A stretch of DNA of 64,000 nucleotides from Dioscorea cayenensis subsp. rotundata (lineage: Eukaryota; Streptophyta; Magnoliopsida; Dioscoreales; Dioscoreaceae): NCBI RefSeq assembly GCF_009730915.1, contig NC_052474.1, positions 903,501 through 967,500 of the forward strand, in the 5' to 3' direction. The notes under the pieces are model-generated. The model worked only from the letters and a program-made list of their open reading frames with translations. It did not search any database and was not told the origin of the DNA. Below are positions 52,165 to 63,604 of this stretch, piece after piece. Numbering within the stretch: position 1 is the first letter of the stretch; each line of letters begins with the position of its first letter. A program made the translations under genes and the position numbers.

Positions 52165-53239
52165 AATAGTAATTAAGTTTTACATATTACTCCTTAAAAC
52201 TTTTAAAATTGCAAAAATTAGAAGTCTGTACAATATATCTATCAAATAATCCTAAATCACCCTGAAAAATTAAATAATACAATCCGTTTAAATTTAGTAA
52301 TTTTCCCTTAAATTTATCCATCAAACTAATTTATTTATAATTTAAAAAATATTGAAGGAAAATATTGAAAATATTTCGATAATTTTTATGATTATCATCA
52401 AGTCTTTGCATTAGTTAATCAGTATTTTACACAAATAATAAAAATAATACAATAAATAGAGTTCAAGAATAAACAGCAATATTTAGAGAGATATATACAT
52501 TAAAAAAAACTAAATTTCAAAAAGAAAACAATAAATTAATTTGAATTTTCATCCAAAAATAGAGGGAACAGATAGGCAATCAGATATTGTTGTTGCCAGA
52601 ATACAACAGTGAATTTGTAGGGGACCTCAAATTTGTAGAACTTCGAACTTCGACTTGGAGATCGAACAAAAGGAGTTGAGTCTCTTCCTTCTTCGGATGC
52701 CAAGACACATGGCAGATGTGGGAAGTGTTCCCCACAAACACTCCGATGGCTAAGTCAGTAGAGAAAAACACTTGTCTTCCTTTGCTCCTCTCTTCTTCCC
52801 AAAAGTCCTCCTTTCACTTAAATGAGGGAGGCTATTTATAGATGTATCTGCGATTATGTAAAGTACTTTTACGTGTTCGAGATCGTGGGTGCAAAGGGAG
52901 ATTGTGAGTGTAATGTGAGTAGTGGGTGTGATGTGAGTAGTGGGTGTGATGTGAGATAGTGGAGTGCTACGGGGATTTGAATTAGTCCACATCAGATATG
53001 ATTCAGAACATGAGCCAAAAAATTGTTTGGTATCAATTTCTCCCTCTAAATCCATAAATACATATGAAGAGATATTATTGCTCACAAATAATAATAATTA
53101 AAAAAAAAAACTTAATTTGATGCGAGTCCCAGGAGACAATATTAACTAGTGGTTTTATTAAAAAAAAAACAACAGCAGCAGCAGCTGTAGCAGAAAACAA
53201 CTCCATTAGTTTTCAAGAAGAAAAAGACAACTGAATCTT
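52165..53239. other. Intergenic DNA with a possible old LTR fragment
   Basis: The first 400 bases are AT-rich. From about 52580 to 52990 composition changes; ACTCCGATGGCTAAGTCAGT, CTATTTATAG and a short minisatellite recall the promoter part of a solo LTR. No boundaries, primer site or target duplication could be fixed, so the element call stays tentative. The open frame 52750-53085 merely translates the minisatellite. Confidence 0.3.
52905..52962. repeat. 18-bp minisatellite, about three units
   Basis: GTGATGTGAGTAGTGGGT-type units follow each other with few differences. Confidence 0.8.
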
Positions 53240-55001
53240 TTATCTGATAGAATGATCCTTGTTAACTCTATGAAACCACTGTTCCATCCTAAGCTGCTTC
53301 AATGGAGGGCCCATGTAAGGTTTGTTCATGCGAGGACACTGCCATTTGCCAGTAATCTCTGGTACTGTATCTGCTTCACCTTCAAAGACATTGGTTTTAT
53401 CCATTAAAGCATTTCTTTTTCCTGATTTAGTTTGGTTATTCTCTTGCAATGTCTTAGCTCCTGTTTGCTTCTCATAGTTCTTGTTGCAATTCATTGTTGA
53501 AATAAATTTGGTATGGAATGGTCCATCATCTGTCCCTGAATTTCTGCTGTTCTTTGTAGAGATAAAACTATTTGTACCCAGATTTTCATTCACTTCCATG
53601 TCTCCAGTAATTACATCTGCTACCTTTGGTTTCAAATAGATGGACTCTTCGCACTCACTATGTCCACAAGACTTGAGGTTTTTAACTGAAACCGATTCAG
53701 CAGCAACTTTAGAACTATTACTTGCTGTATTTTTCTCAGTTCTTGTAGAGTGTAATCCGTCCTGTTTGATCTCTAGTCTTAGTCCTGGAACTTCTTCATC
53801 AAAGATAAGAGAAGGTACCTTTTCTTGTTCTTTTAAGTCATTCACACCGGGCAATCTAATTGAAGATTGCTCCTTATCCACCAATAAAATTCCACTAGTT
53901 CTTGAAATATCACAGTTTTTTTGACATTCACCAACACTATCATGCTTTGCAGAGTGTTTCCCTTCATGTTCTACAACTAAATCATTGACCTGAAAGCAAG
54001 AAACACTAATTTCTCACAATTGAAAAGACAGCACAAAAAGAATTGCTCTCCAACAAACTAGCTATTAATAGCTATGGAGGTCCATGAAAAGGATTAACCT
54101 TAGCATCAAGGGAGCTTTCCAATGGATGTTCCTGGTTATCAATTTGTCCCTCTTCTACTGAAGCAATTACCTGAAAACAAGAAACAAAAATTTTTGTCAA
54201 ATTATTTGAACAGCATTAAGGGAACTCTCCAGTACATGCTCTTGTGTATCAATTTCTCCCTCTTCTTCTACTAAACCAATGAACTGGAAGCAAGAAATAA
54301 TAATTACTAACAATTGGGGAAAAAGTCAAAGCCCAATACTTTCTGACAAACTAACTATTAAAAACAGTGGAAGTACAGTAAAAAGGATTGACCTTAGCAT
54401 CAGGGGAACTTTCCAATACATGATCCTGGGCATCAATTTCTCCCTCTTCTACTAAACCAGTGAACTGAAAGCAAAAAGATAGTAATTTCTCACAATTGAT
54501 AGAACAATTCAAAAACCAATGCTTTTTGACAAATTATATCATGAACTATGAAAATACAGTAAAAAATTTTGACCTTGTCATCAAGGCAACTATCCAATGC
54601 ATGCTCCTGGGTATCAATCTCTCCTTTTTCTTCAGATAATAAATAGCTACCCAGATAATTAGGAAGACCAGAACACTCTGGAGACTCATATTCATAGCTA
54701 GAAAACCAATTCCTCAAATCGAAAGGCTCTGGTAAAAATTAACCAAAAAATATATATATATCAAAAGACTGGAAACAATTGATGTTTTTTAACACTCACG
54801 AGAAGGAAGAGCAAATGAATCCGAAGAGCTTCCATGAACCTACAAACAGAGAAGATCAAGGATGTTGTTGATGATGTTGGTATTCAAAGAGATGCTGTGA
54901 ATTCCATTGATTCATACCTGAGAATTGACAGGGTTGAGCTGGGAGCAGCGAATTGCCGTCTCTCTTGTCGTTGTATCACCTTCGTTTCCGGGCATCTCCA
55001 T
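53240..55001 (-). CDS. Plant nuclear-type protein of unknown function with repeated exons
   Basis: Seven exons fit in phase: 54918-55001, 54800-54839, 54574-54728, 54393-54464, 54212-54283, 54099-54170 and 53240-53989 (414 residues). The start is MEMPGNEGDTTTRE. Exon 3 carries DLRNWFSSYEYESPE, a motif I believe occurs in uncharacterised plant proteins. The C-terminus, GKWQCPRMNKPYMGPPLKQL then RMEQWFHRV, also looks conserved. Exons 4, 5 and 6 are each 72 nt, phase 0-0, and encode related 24-residue units (EEGEIDAQDHVLESS, EEGEIDTQEHVLESS, EEGQIDNQEHPLESS). The end of exon 3 (EKGEIDTQEHALDSC) is a fourth unit. Introns between them are similar too, so whole exon-intron units were duplicated. 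Exon 5 has only a weak donor (GCT|GTTCAA). The protein is acidic, hydrophilic and without a known catalytic domain; the biochemical role is unknown. Confidence 0.75.
54090..54740. repeat. Tandem exon-intron units (3-4 copies)
   Basis: Besides the 72-nt exons, the introns repeat landmarks CTCACAATTG or CTAACAATTG, GACAAACTAACTATTAA and ACAGTAAAAAGGATTGACCT. Units are about 180-190 bp. The intron between exons 5 and 6 is cut to about 40 bases, the result of a deletion that also removed the usual AAG|GT donor of exon 5. Confidence 0.8.
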
Positions 55002-56712
55002 TTGAGGAGGGAAACAGAGCAGACGATTTCAGTTTTACTTAACAAGGCCTATTTGCTCTTCCCGCCAAATTTGTTTTCCCGGGAAATTTTATTTCATTTG
55101 TTTTTTTCTATTTGATTTTTGAAGCGCGGGTTTCTTTTTGGCTTGGGAAACGGGAAACGGAGGCGTTTATTATTATTATTATTATTATTAGCTAAAGTTA
55201 TTATCGTGAAATTTTTGTTCATGAATTTAAAAAATGGATAATTTTAAAAAATAATTAATAAAATGAATAAAACCACTTTATTTATTTAAATTTAAAAAAT
55301 TAATGTAAAATATTTTTATCCCGGCTTCAGTAAAATTTTGATATATTCAATTGGGTTTTTTTTATTTCTCCGTTTATCCTTTTATACTTTTTTTATTGCC
55401 TTTTGGTTAGTTTAGCTTTTTTAATAAATAAATAAATTATAATTTTGAATAAAAACAATGAGTACGAAAATTACAAGAACAAACAAAAAAGACAAAAAAA
55501 GGAAAGATTTGAAACATTTACTATAGGTGAAGACATGAATAGAATTGTTATTTTGATTTATTCGAAATATATGTAACAAATATAACAAAGTATTTACTAT
55601 GTTTTCTGATTTATAATTATTTACTTGCTTATTTTTACGGTTGTTCTAATAACCCATTTTTTTGTGTTTTATATATACTAAAGGCGAAGACTTATTGAAT
55701 TTTGAAATACTTTTATGATAATTTTTATCAAAATATATATATATATTCCTCGTTATAATAGCACAATCGCTTTCCTATTATGGTCGTAATTGTTTTTGCT
55801 TGTCAACAAAGATGTCTTACTGTAAATACTGTTTGTTTTCTAAGCTCAAAGCAAAGAGATTATATATACACACGCACATATGTATAGTATTCATATCAAA
55901 CTTCTTTTTTTTTTTTATATAAGTGAGACATCTAAGCCGTGCGTCCATATATATACACATATGCATGGGAATCTGGGATTGTCTTATTATTTGTTTTTTG
56001 AGCTGGCAAACAAAAGAGTAACGCACACATAACCAGCTAGCCAGCAATAAGTTCCAGATATGCTTAGCATTAATGTCTTCAATTCCTAATTGTTTTCTAA
56101 GAACAGCACAAAGAGAATAAAGCATATTTGCATGCATGCATGATGCATACACATATATATAAATATGTGTATATATGTCTATGTATGTATACAAGAACAT
56201 TTGCATAGGATGGAAAGATATAAAGGGAGAAAAACTACTAGAGAGACAGGGAAAAGAATGAGCATATATAAACTTGGCAGCTAAAATGGTAGGTTAGTTT
56301 TAAAAAAATTTTGTTTTTATGCTGAGGTGTTAGTAAAAATAAGATTGGACGGTGGAGACAACGTTCTAAACAACCGACCATATATCATATTTATGTGTAA
56401 AACCTCTTTTCTCTTGAGTGAAAAATTTAACAGATGGGAGAGGACGGCCATAGATAAAATTATTTACCAACGCTAGCTATCGGATAACCGACCCTTAAAT
56501 ATATATATATGTGTGTAAAACCTCTTTCTTCTGGAGTAATTAAGACATCCAAACTGTCCATATACACATGGATGGGATTAATTGCCTTATTATTTGAGGT
56601 TTTAAACCAAGAGATCAAGGCATATTTAAATATATATATATATATATATATGAAATTTCTCTGCATATATTAGGAGTGAGACAACTAAAACCGAGTATAT
56701 ATATATATATAT
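55002..56712. other. AT-rich intergenic DNA
   Basis: There is an ATT microsatellite (55165-55190) and many TA/TG-type runs around 55850-56180 and 56630-56715. The open frame at 55817-56206 is low-complexity. No supported gene. Confidence 0.5.
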
Positions 56713-56874
56713 ATGGCTGGAGAAGAAGAAGTACTTGTAGCAAGATTAATGGCTGAGCATTTTGCTTGTGAAGAAAGAAACCATCCATCAAAGACTTCAT
56801 ATGGTCTGAAGATGAGTGGCCAAAGCTCAAGCACAATAGTAACTCTGAGAGCAGTAAGGATGCTCGAGCACTGA
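56713..56874 (+). CDS. Small open reading frame, 53 residues
   Basis: The ATG follows a TA run directly. The product starts MAGEEEVLVARLMAEHFACE and is charged and Ser-rich, with codon use that is not obviously random. I recognise no family, and frames on the opposite strand are equally long, so this may well be chance. It lies 0.5 kb upstream of a dioxygenase pseudogene on the same strand. Confidence 0.2.
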   Translation: MAGEEEVLVARLMAEHFACEERNHPSKTSYGLKMSGQSSSTIVTLRAVRMLEH

Positions 56875-57394
56875 ACAGGCCATGCATATGATGAAGCTTG
56901 CATGGCAATCACTGATCATGGCTTATGACAGACATCATTGAGAACATGAAAAAGGCAATGCTCAAAGCTCTTCAGCCTCCCCGCACGTGGAGAAGATCAA
57001 GCTGAAATTAAGGAGCTAGATCAAAGGAGTTGACATTAGTGTACATTAATTAACAGTGCAACCGACCCAGCTTAATTATGGTATAACTTTCCATGGCCGA
57101 GAGCATACAACTTATTCAACCTCCTCACCTTGTTACTTGTTATGCTCAAAGAGTTTATGCTCAAAATCATCAACATTAAGCTTTCAGGCATATATAGCAA
57201 CTTATACATAGTTCTTTCTCTATAATTAGAACTTAGAGTTATATATATATAGTTACAGTGATGCTTTAAGAGTTTATATATCCTTGAGATGTTATATAGC
57301 TCATGGGTTAGGACTCTCTGATGACTACTTCCACTAAGAATTTGAATGAAAATTAAGGAAATTAATTAAACATGATGATATGAGTGAAACAGTA

Positions 57395-57919
57395 TCCACC
57401 ATGCATGCCCACTACTTCCAGATCGACAACTGTTTAGGATTAGGCAGTCAGTCTGATTCCCGTACACTAACCATTTTGCTGCAGGACTTCAAGTTCAAAA
57501 GGATGATGGTGAATGGATTAATGGAAACAAGCCTGCTCCTAATTCATTCATTATCAACAAACTTGGAGATACACTTGGTGTAAGCAATCATAAATATCAT
57601 TTTGGTGTCACATGTTTAGAATTTCTAATCAACTTATGCTTGATTTTAACATGCATGCATGCAAGCATGCAAACATGCAGGCTTGGACAAGTGCGTGTCT
57701 CAATAGTGTGGTGTTTTACCGCAGTGGTAGAAAAAAGGTTAATTACCAGTTGCTTAATTACTTTTTGAGGCCAGGAAACAGCACGTTTGACTGAATACTC
57801 AGCTGCATGAGTTACTGAATGCCTTAAAGAGGTGAACAAAGGAAATATAAATCATTCACTTGGGAAGAATTCAAGGAGTCGTTGATCGACAAATTAAAGA
57901 GTTGTTCAAATTAATTAAT
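57395..57919 (+). pseudogene. 2-oxoglutarate dioxygenase pseudogene, C-terminal half
   Basis: Two exon remnants are joined by an intact GT-AG intron (57580-57680). The first encodes GLGSQSDSRTLTILLQD, then after a frame change LQVQKDDGEWINGNKPAPNS and FIINKLGDTLG. The second encodes AWTSACLNSVVFYRSGRKKV, LLNYFLRPGN and, in another frame, KYKSFTWEEFKESLIDKLK. The order matches the C-terminal half of DOXC-class dioxygenases. The iron-binding HTD has become QSD, the second metal His and the RxS motif are not recognisable, and the frame shifts at least twice. The N-terminal half is missing. It differs from the intact dioxygenase at 45133-46353, so it is not a simple local copy of that gene. Confidence 0.8.
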
Positions 57920-60846
57920 TAAAGACAGCTCATAGATACCTTACGTTTGACTAATTAATCCTCAAACATTTCAAACAATAAATAATTAGAAGTTGTTGTT
58001 CTAATAACTAATTAAAAGTCAACAATCAAATTACATGTTCAACATGGATCATCTCAGATTTGTTTATATCTTTGCTTAATTTTGAATTAGTTGCAGTTTC
58101 TTGTCAAAAGGCTTTATGGCTCATGACCCTTGCCAACTTGTGGTCTTATCGTGAAACATCTGGGAAATTACTGTTTATAGAATAAGGCTTTAAGTGTATT
58201 GTTTGGAAATGCGTGTAATGTAGCTATAATATATGGTCTTCTACGTAATCCACAATGCTTACGTGCATGGTGATGAACATTGCTATTCATTTCCATCAAT
58301 TAACTAAGAACTTCAAAGCATGCAAACTTGTGATTTTGAAAAGAGTTCTTCAATGTTCAACAGCTGATCACCTCAGTGACCTTAATCAATGTTTGAAAAG
58401 GTTTTTGTTGCCAAAACGTTTATTGCTTTGTTATGCTTTTGCTGATGCAATATTGGAAACCAATTTGATATGAATGTTTGGCTTGAACAAAATAGACTAT
58501 ATATACTTTTTTCATAATAATAAATAAACCAATATTAATTGGGGAAAAAAACAGTACAAAGACAATAGACTGTACTTTTTAACCTTTTTCATTTTAAAAA
58601 GTAGTTTTTACATATTAATCATCCCGTTTATCTTGATACAAAGCAACGCCTATGTAATTATAACCGGGTTAATTAAATTAATTGTTTTTTAATTCCTCGT
58701 CAAGCATTTGGCTTTGCATTCATTTTGGACAGATTATAGCACTAGATCTGACAAAGTGCAGAACATACTTTTGGTAGGCAAGTGTTTGTTTTAATTTCTA
58801 TCTTGCAATATAACTTCCTTTTTTTCTTTTTTTATTTTTTAAAAAATTTAAATTATTCAATTTTTTGAAAAGTAAAAAAAAATCCGTTTACTTTTGAATC
58901 TTTCGTTCATCCATGCTCAAATAAATGTTTACACACTCATCTAAGCACAATCTGGGAGAGGAGTTTGATGAAATATTACTCATGACTTTGGAAATTCATA
59001 ATAACTATAGACAAAATAAGAGACTTGATGAAATAGATATGTATGTAAAAAATAGGATTGTATTGTGTTTATTTATTCAGTAGTTGTTTTTTTATTTGTC
59101 TTGTTCGTTCTTGTTTTATTTTGGTTTATTTAATTTGTACTTGTCTGCAATAAAAAAATTATGGTTTATTCATTTTATTTATTTTTTAATTTTTTTTTTT
59201 TTAAAAAAATAAATAAATCATATTTATTAGAAAAAAATTTATCCATTTTATTAAAAAAATATATACGAGAGTTTTAAAATAAGAGATGGGTGAGACTCGT
59301 TCTATTTGATTTAAAATGAAGAAAAGCCGAGAGTTTTTAAGTTGAAAAATAAAACAAATATTAATTATTGACTCTTAAATCTGTATGACTCATATTGGAA
59401 GTCCATGAAACTGACCAACTTTTTGTTGGATGGTCTTGGTCGGGTTTTATGTGGATTGAGATTACGTGTTAAGAAAGATATCTTCTCTTGAATGTTTCAT
59501 TCTTAAACCACCAAGTGCATGTTATTCCACTCGTTCAGGAAAAAAAAAAGGATAGCTTATAAAAAATATCTTTTTAGACATTTTCTAATCAAAGACATAA
59601 AATAAAGGAGGGCTAATTAATTAATTACTTGCCTTTAAGATATCTGTTCTGAAGTATTTACTCGCAGTTTATGTGCCGAAAAGAAAGTGTTGCGTGGCCG
59701 CGTATAGAATTGTACGTTTTTGACTTGTAAAATGATATTTTATTTTAAGTTTTGTTTTTAAATGAAAATAACAGAATGTGTACGTGCCTCTTTCAAACAG
59801 GCCGAACTTCCGAGGCAGACTTCTCTTTAAAGGTCAATAGCCTAATTTTGAATACAAATTCAAATATTTGATAATAACTAGTGACTCGTGTCATTTATTT
59901 TATTTTATTTTATATGTTTTTTTCATAGTAAATCACAGGGAGTAAAATAAATGTAAATTCGACATAATAAACTCATATTGTTTTTTATTATTAATTGGTG
60001 ATTTTGTTTATCCACTAAAAATTTTTTAAAACTAAATTAGATAACCTCGTTTGATTAAAGCGACACAATTCTGGTTGCTTGAATAAATAGTTTCAAATTC
60101 AAATCATTTCCATAGGTTTATCTCATTATAAGAATTTTTATGTTTTATTTCAAAAATTAATGAGCCAAAAATTTTAAAAGTTAAGTAATACTATATTTAC
60201 ATTACAAGTTTCCCAAATAGTTCTTTGAAACATAATCTTTCTTTCTTACACACATTGTGAATGCTACATCACTCGTGTGACTATTCCATGAGTCATTCAT
60301 TAACGCCTCATCAAGTAAGTTTTGACGTTAACCTTAACCTCTACTTCAAGTTAATTATCACAACACATATATCCACTAATCATTGCATCAATTTCTTCTA
60401 CCAAATCATCTCCTCATGACATTTCCCATTATGATCAATGTCTCCCTCACTGCTGCTTAGAAAGCATGACCATTTTCCTTTTTTGCAAGTTGGTGTGCAA
60501 TTTGTACATTCACGGCGCTAAAAATGTATGATAAGAAAGGGTTATATATCGTTATGCTTAAGCTCTATAATCATCATTTCAAAACACTAATTTCAATTTT
60601 AGATCCTTAGCCGAGTTGACAGTTGAGTTGCTTGAACAATTTTCTTGAAATTCGTCACCATTTCATCACGAACCCAATACTCACATTATTATTATTTTTT
60701 TTTAAAAATAAATATAATTTTAAATAATAATAATAAATAAATCTAATAAAAAATAAAACATACTCACAAATCTGTCATGCAACAATTGCATATTTCAATT
60801 CACAGCACTTCCTATTCACTCTTTACTGATAAAAAATTGATAATAT
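57920..60846. other. AT-rich intergenic DNA
   Basis: Nearly 3 kb without a supported gene. The open frame at 58255-58473 has no motif. Homopolymer T/A runs dominate 58800-59300. Confidence 0.55.
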
Positions 60847-61205
60847 GCTACTTTCTTGGTTTTCAGCAACATCTGATAATCATCACCAGACTCAGCCTGA
60901 GGCTACTTAAAAGATCAAGCGCTCTATAAATTTCATCAGCGCTAGGGCTTCCAACACATCCGGCGAACCAGATCCTATTCCAGAGTTGGAGTAGAGATTT
61001 CTACTCACAGCTTTATAGATCTGCATTCTCTTTTGGTGGTTTTTGTCTACAGAGCTGATTTATTGACATTTTATCTTTTTATTATTTTGCTCTTTAGTTG
61101 TTCTTGCGCTCATCTCTGGTGAGAGTTTCAATTTGTTATAACTTATTTGTACTTAGTTGGTTGCACTGTTTTTTATTTAATAAATTTGTTATTTATCTAT
61201 TTTTA
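60847..61205 (+). mobile_element. 5'-truncated LINE tail related to the 34.9-41.4 kb LINE
   Basis: The sequence reads LSWFSATSDN, a stop, then KIKRSINFISARASNTSGEP and DPIPELE stop. The big LINE ends LSWFFFTDQNQ, then RIKRSLNFLSARVSTHSGDQ and DPDVAQE stop. The following 3' UTRs correspond as well (TTTTGTTGTACTTAG versus ATTTGTACTTAG, GGTGAGAGT in both, AATAAA near the end). This is therefore the last 350 or so bases of a second copy of the same or a sister family, truncated at its 5' end as is usual for LINEs. Confidence 0.75.
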
Positions 61206-61209
61206 TTAA

Positions 61210-61210
61210 A

Positions 61211-61245
<35 letters not shown>

Positions 61246-61268
61246 CAACATATATATATATATAACAA
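61210..61268. repeat. TA microsatellite
   Basis: Alternating TA interrupted by ACAACA twice. Confidence 0.9.
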
Positions 61269-61917
61269 CAATGATATGACATCTACTTTAAGGGGTGATA
61301 GGGATGCCAATCCATATTGTATTAGTATAACAACATTCAAAAAAGCATAATAACACGCATCAAACTCAACTCAAATTAATAACAATATTAATAAATAAAT
61401 ATTTGTATAAATAATCCCTAAAAAAAAAAATAGTACTATTTTATTCACTAAAAAAAATCATGCAGGAAGAAAGGATCTTTTCAATCTCAATCAACGTATA
61501 TTATTGTTGTAAGTAATAAGAATATTTCACCCTAATATAATATTGATTTAGTAAAACTATTTATGTCAATTACTTGTATACCCTTATTATCACTCTAATA
61601 AATCTTAGTTTTTACCTTAACGTTCAGTTTGTATACAACAATTATTTCATCATTTGTGCATATTTATTATTCCCCATGATGCTAATTAGCTTGACCCTCA
61701 TCGGTCTGTTCTACTCCTCATTCAATGCGCGCCATCCTTCTCCTAATCCGAGTTAAAGTACCATTTCCCACTATTAAAGCGAGTTAATATATTTAAATCC
61801 CATTGGCCTACTACTGCTGCTAATTTAACAATTAAAAAAAGACCAAGCCCAGCTATGTCATTTCACACTCCCCAGACCTTTCCAAACAAAAAGTCATCCA
61901 AGTTCCAACACAGTCTC
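61269..61917. other. Promoter-side intergenic DNA of the lipase gene
   Basis: AT-rich and without a supported gene; the last 100 bases lead into a clear TATA box. Confidence 0.5.
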
Positions 61918-61924
61918 TATAAAT
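61918..61924 (+). promoter_or_regulatory. TATA box of the lipase gene
   Basis: CTCTATAAATAATC, 102 bases upstream of the ATG at 62020, implying a 5' UTR of about 70 bases. Confidence 0.7.
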
Positions 61925-62019
61925 AATCAACAAGTACATCAATAACCAACCTATCAACCAACCATTCATCTTCAAATTTTAAGCCAAACCAATTAGCTAG
62001 CCACCTCAATTGATCTCTA

Positions 62020-63604
62020 ATGGCTTTCGCCACAGTTACAGCACCACCACGGCCGGTGTCCCCCGACCGCACCACCATCCCGAAGCGCAGCTGCTCTCCT
62101 CTCAATCCTCTCTCCCGTCCTCAACCTCTCAAACCAACCACAACCACCACCACCACCATCTCTACTCGCCAACACCTCTCCAACCTTAACCGTTTTCTTG
62201 ACTCCCAACATCCCCCACTCCCATCTCAACCCCTACAACCATCACTCCCCTTCAATGACTCCCTCCCTCTCGACCCCGACCCACACGTCCCACGCCCTCC
62301 CGGCCTTTTCCATGCCATCAACGTTCCTTTCCTCTTCCCCTCCTTTCGTCGCTCAGCTGAGGACATCGACATGTCCCCTCGCAGCCTCTCTCATCTTCAA
62401 CGTCTCCTCTCTGACTCTCCTAGACCTTCTCCTAAGACCTCCATCTCCTCTCAATGGCAAGACTTCCACGGCCGCCGTAACTGGGCCGGTCTTCTTGACC
62501 CTCTCGACGAGAACCTCCGCCGAGAACTCCTCCGCTGCGGCGACTTCGTCACAGCTGCCTACAACGCTTTCCACTCCAACCCTTCTTCTCCTCGTCCCCT
62601 TCTTCCTCCCTGATCGCTCTTACCGTGTCACCAAATCCCTTCACGTCACCTCCTCTTTAGACTTCCCTTCCTGGGCTCTTCCTCTCGCTCCGGCACCATG
62701 GATGGCTGAGCGGTCTAGCTGGGCCGGTTACGTTGCCGTTTGCGATAACGAGAGGGAGATACAACGCATGGGTCGTCGAGACATCGTCATCGCTCTGCGC
62801 GGCACTGCTACTTGTCTCGAGTGGGCCGAGAACTTCCGTGCAGGTCTCGTCACCGTCTCCGACGACTCCAGTGTGAATCCGTCGAGCCAACGAGCAGCCA
62901 AGGTCGAGCGTGGTTTCTGGAATCTCTTCAACACTCCAGGCTCTCAAGTCTCCAGCCTCGCTGACGCTGTGGTTAAAGAGGTTCGTCGGTTAATGGACAA
63001 GTACGCCGGAGAAGAACTGAGCATCACTGTGACCGGGCACAGCCTTGGAGCAGCTCTGGCTCTGCTTGTCGCCGACGAGCTTAGCAGCGCCGTCGAGAAC
63101 GCGCCGCCAATCGCCGTGTTCTCTTTCGGCGGGCCTCGGGTCGGGAACAAGGCGTTCGCTGACCGAGTCGAGGAGAAGCGGGTCAAGGTTTTGAGAGTAG
63201 TCAACGCTCATGACGTCATCACAAAAGTGCCAGGTGTGCTGCCTTCGCACGTGAGAGGGGAGGACGCGTATGCTGATGTCGGGGTTGAGCTGCGTGTGGA
63301 CTCACGTGCTTCGCCTTATCTGAAGCCCAATGCTGACGTGGCTTGTTGTCACGATCTCGAGGCATACTTGCATCTAGTGGACGGGTTCATGGGCACCGGG
63401 TGCCCATTCCGGGCTAACGCGAAGAGAAGTATTGCGAAGTTAATGGACCAGCAACGGGCTAATATGAGAGGGGTTTTTGTGGCTAAGGCCCGACAACTTG
63501 GGTTAGGGTCGGGCCATAACCCGGCCAGGAAACTGAGTCTGGGCCCGTTACAACCGGTGGCGCTGGCTCGGTCTAACAGTAACGTGCCCAGCCTGTCTCG
63601 CTAG
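62020..63604 (+). CDS. PLA1: Class-3 lipase, phospholipase A1-I (gamma/DAD1-like) type, frame interrupted
   Basis: Intronless. The Ser/Thr/Pro-rich, acid-poor N-terminus (from [17 protein letters not shown]) fits a plastid transit peptide. Frame one, to 62613, carries [20 protein letters not shown] and [19 protein letters not shown]. The rest continues in another frame from [17 protein letters not shown] through [19 protein letters not shown], the nucleophile elbow [11 protein letters not shown] (about 63030), a likely catalytic Asp in [12 protein letters not shown] and His in [14 protein letters not shown], to the stop at 63604. Family members have these blocks in one frame, so one net base is out of place near 62590-62612, in a C/T-rich run. 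The enzymes release sn-1 fatty acids from phospho- or galactolipids, feeding jasmonate synthesis in some cases. The active site itself looks sound. It may be a null allele or a sequence error. Confidence 0.9.

Noticed and set aside
52750-53085. 111-residue minus-strand open frame with TPTTHI repeats
   Set aside because: The repeat is a translated minisatellite, there is no family resemblance, and no splice or promoter context supports it.
56615-56912. Overlapping minus-strand open frames with hydrophobic stretches
   Set aside because: Two frames overlap each other and run into a translated TA microsatellite; nothing distinguishes them from chance.
62353-63250. Several minus-strand open frames over the lipase gene
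   Set aside because: Antisense shadows caused by the high GC content of the lipase coding sequence.
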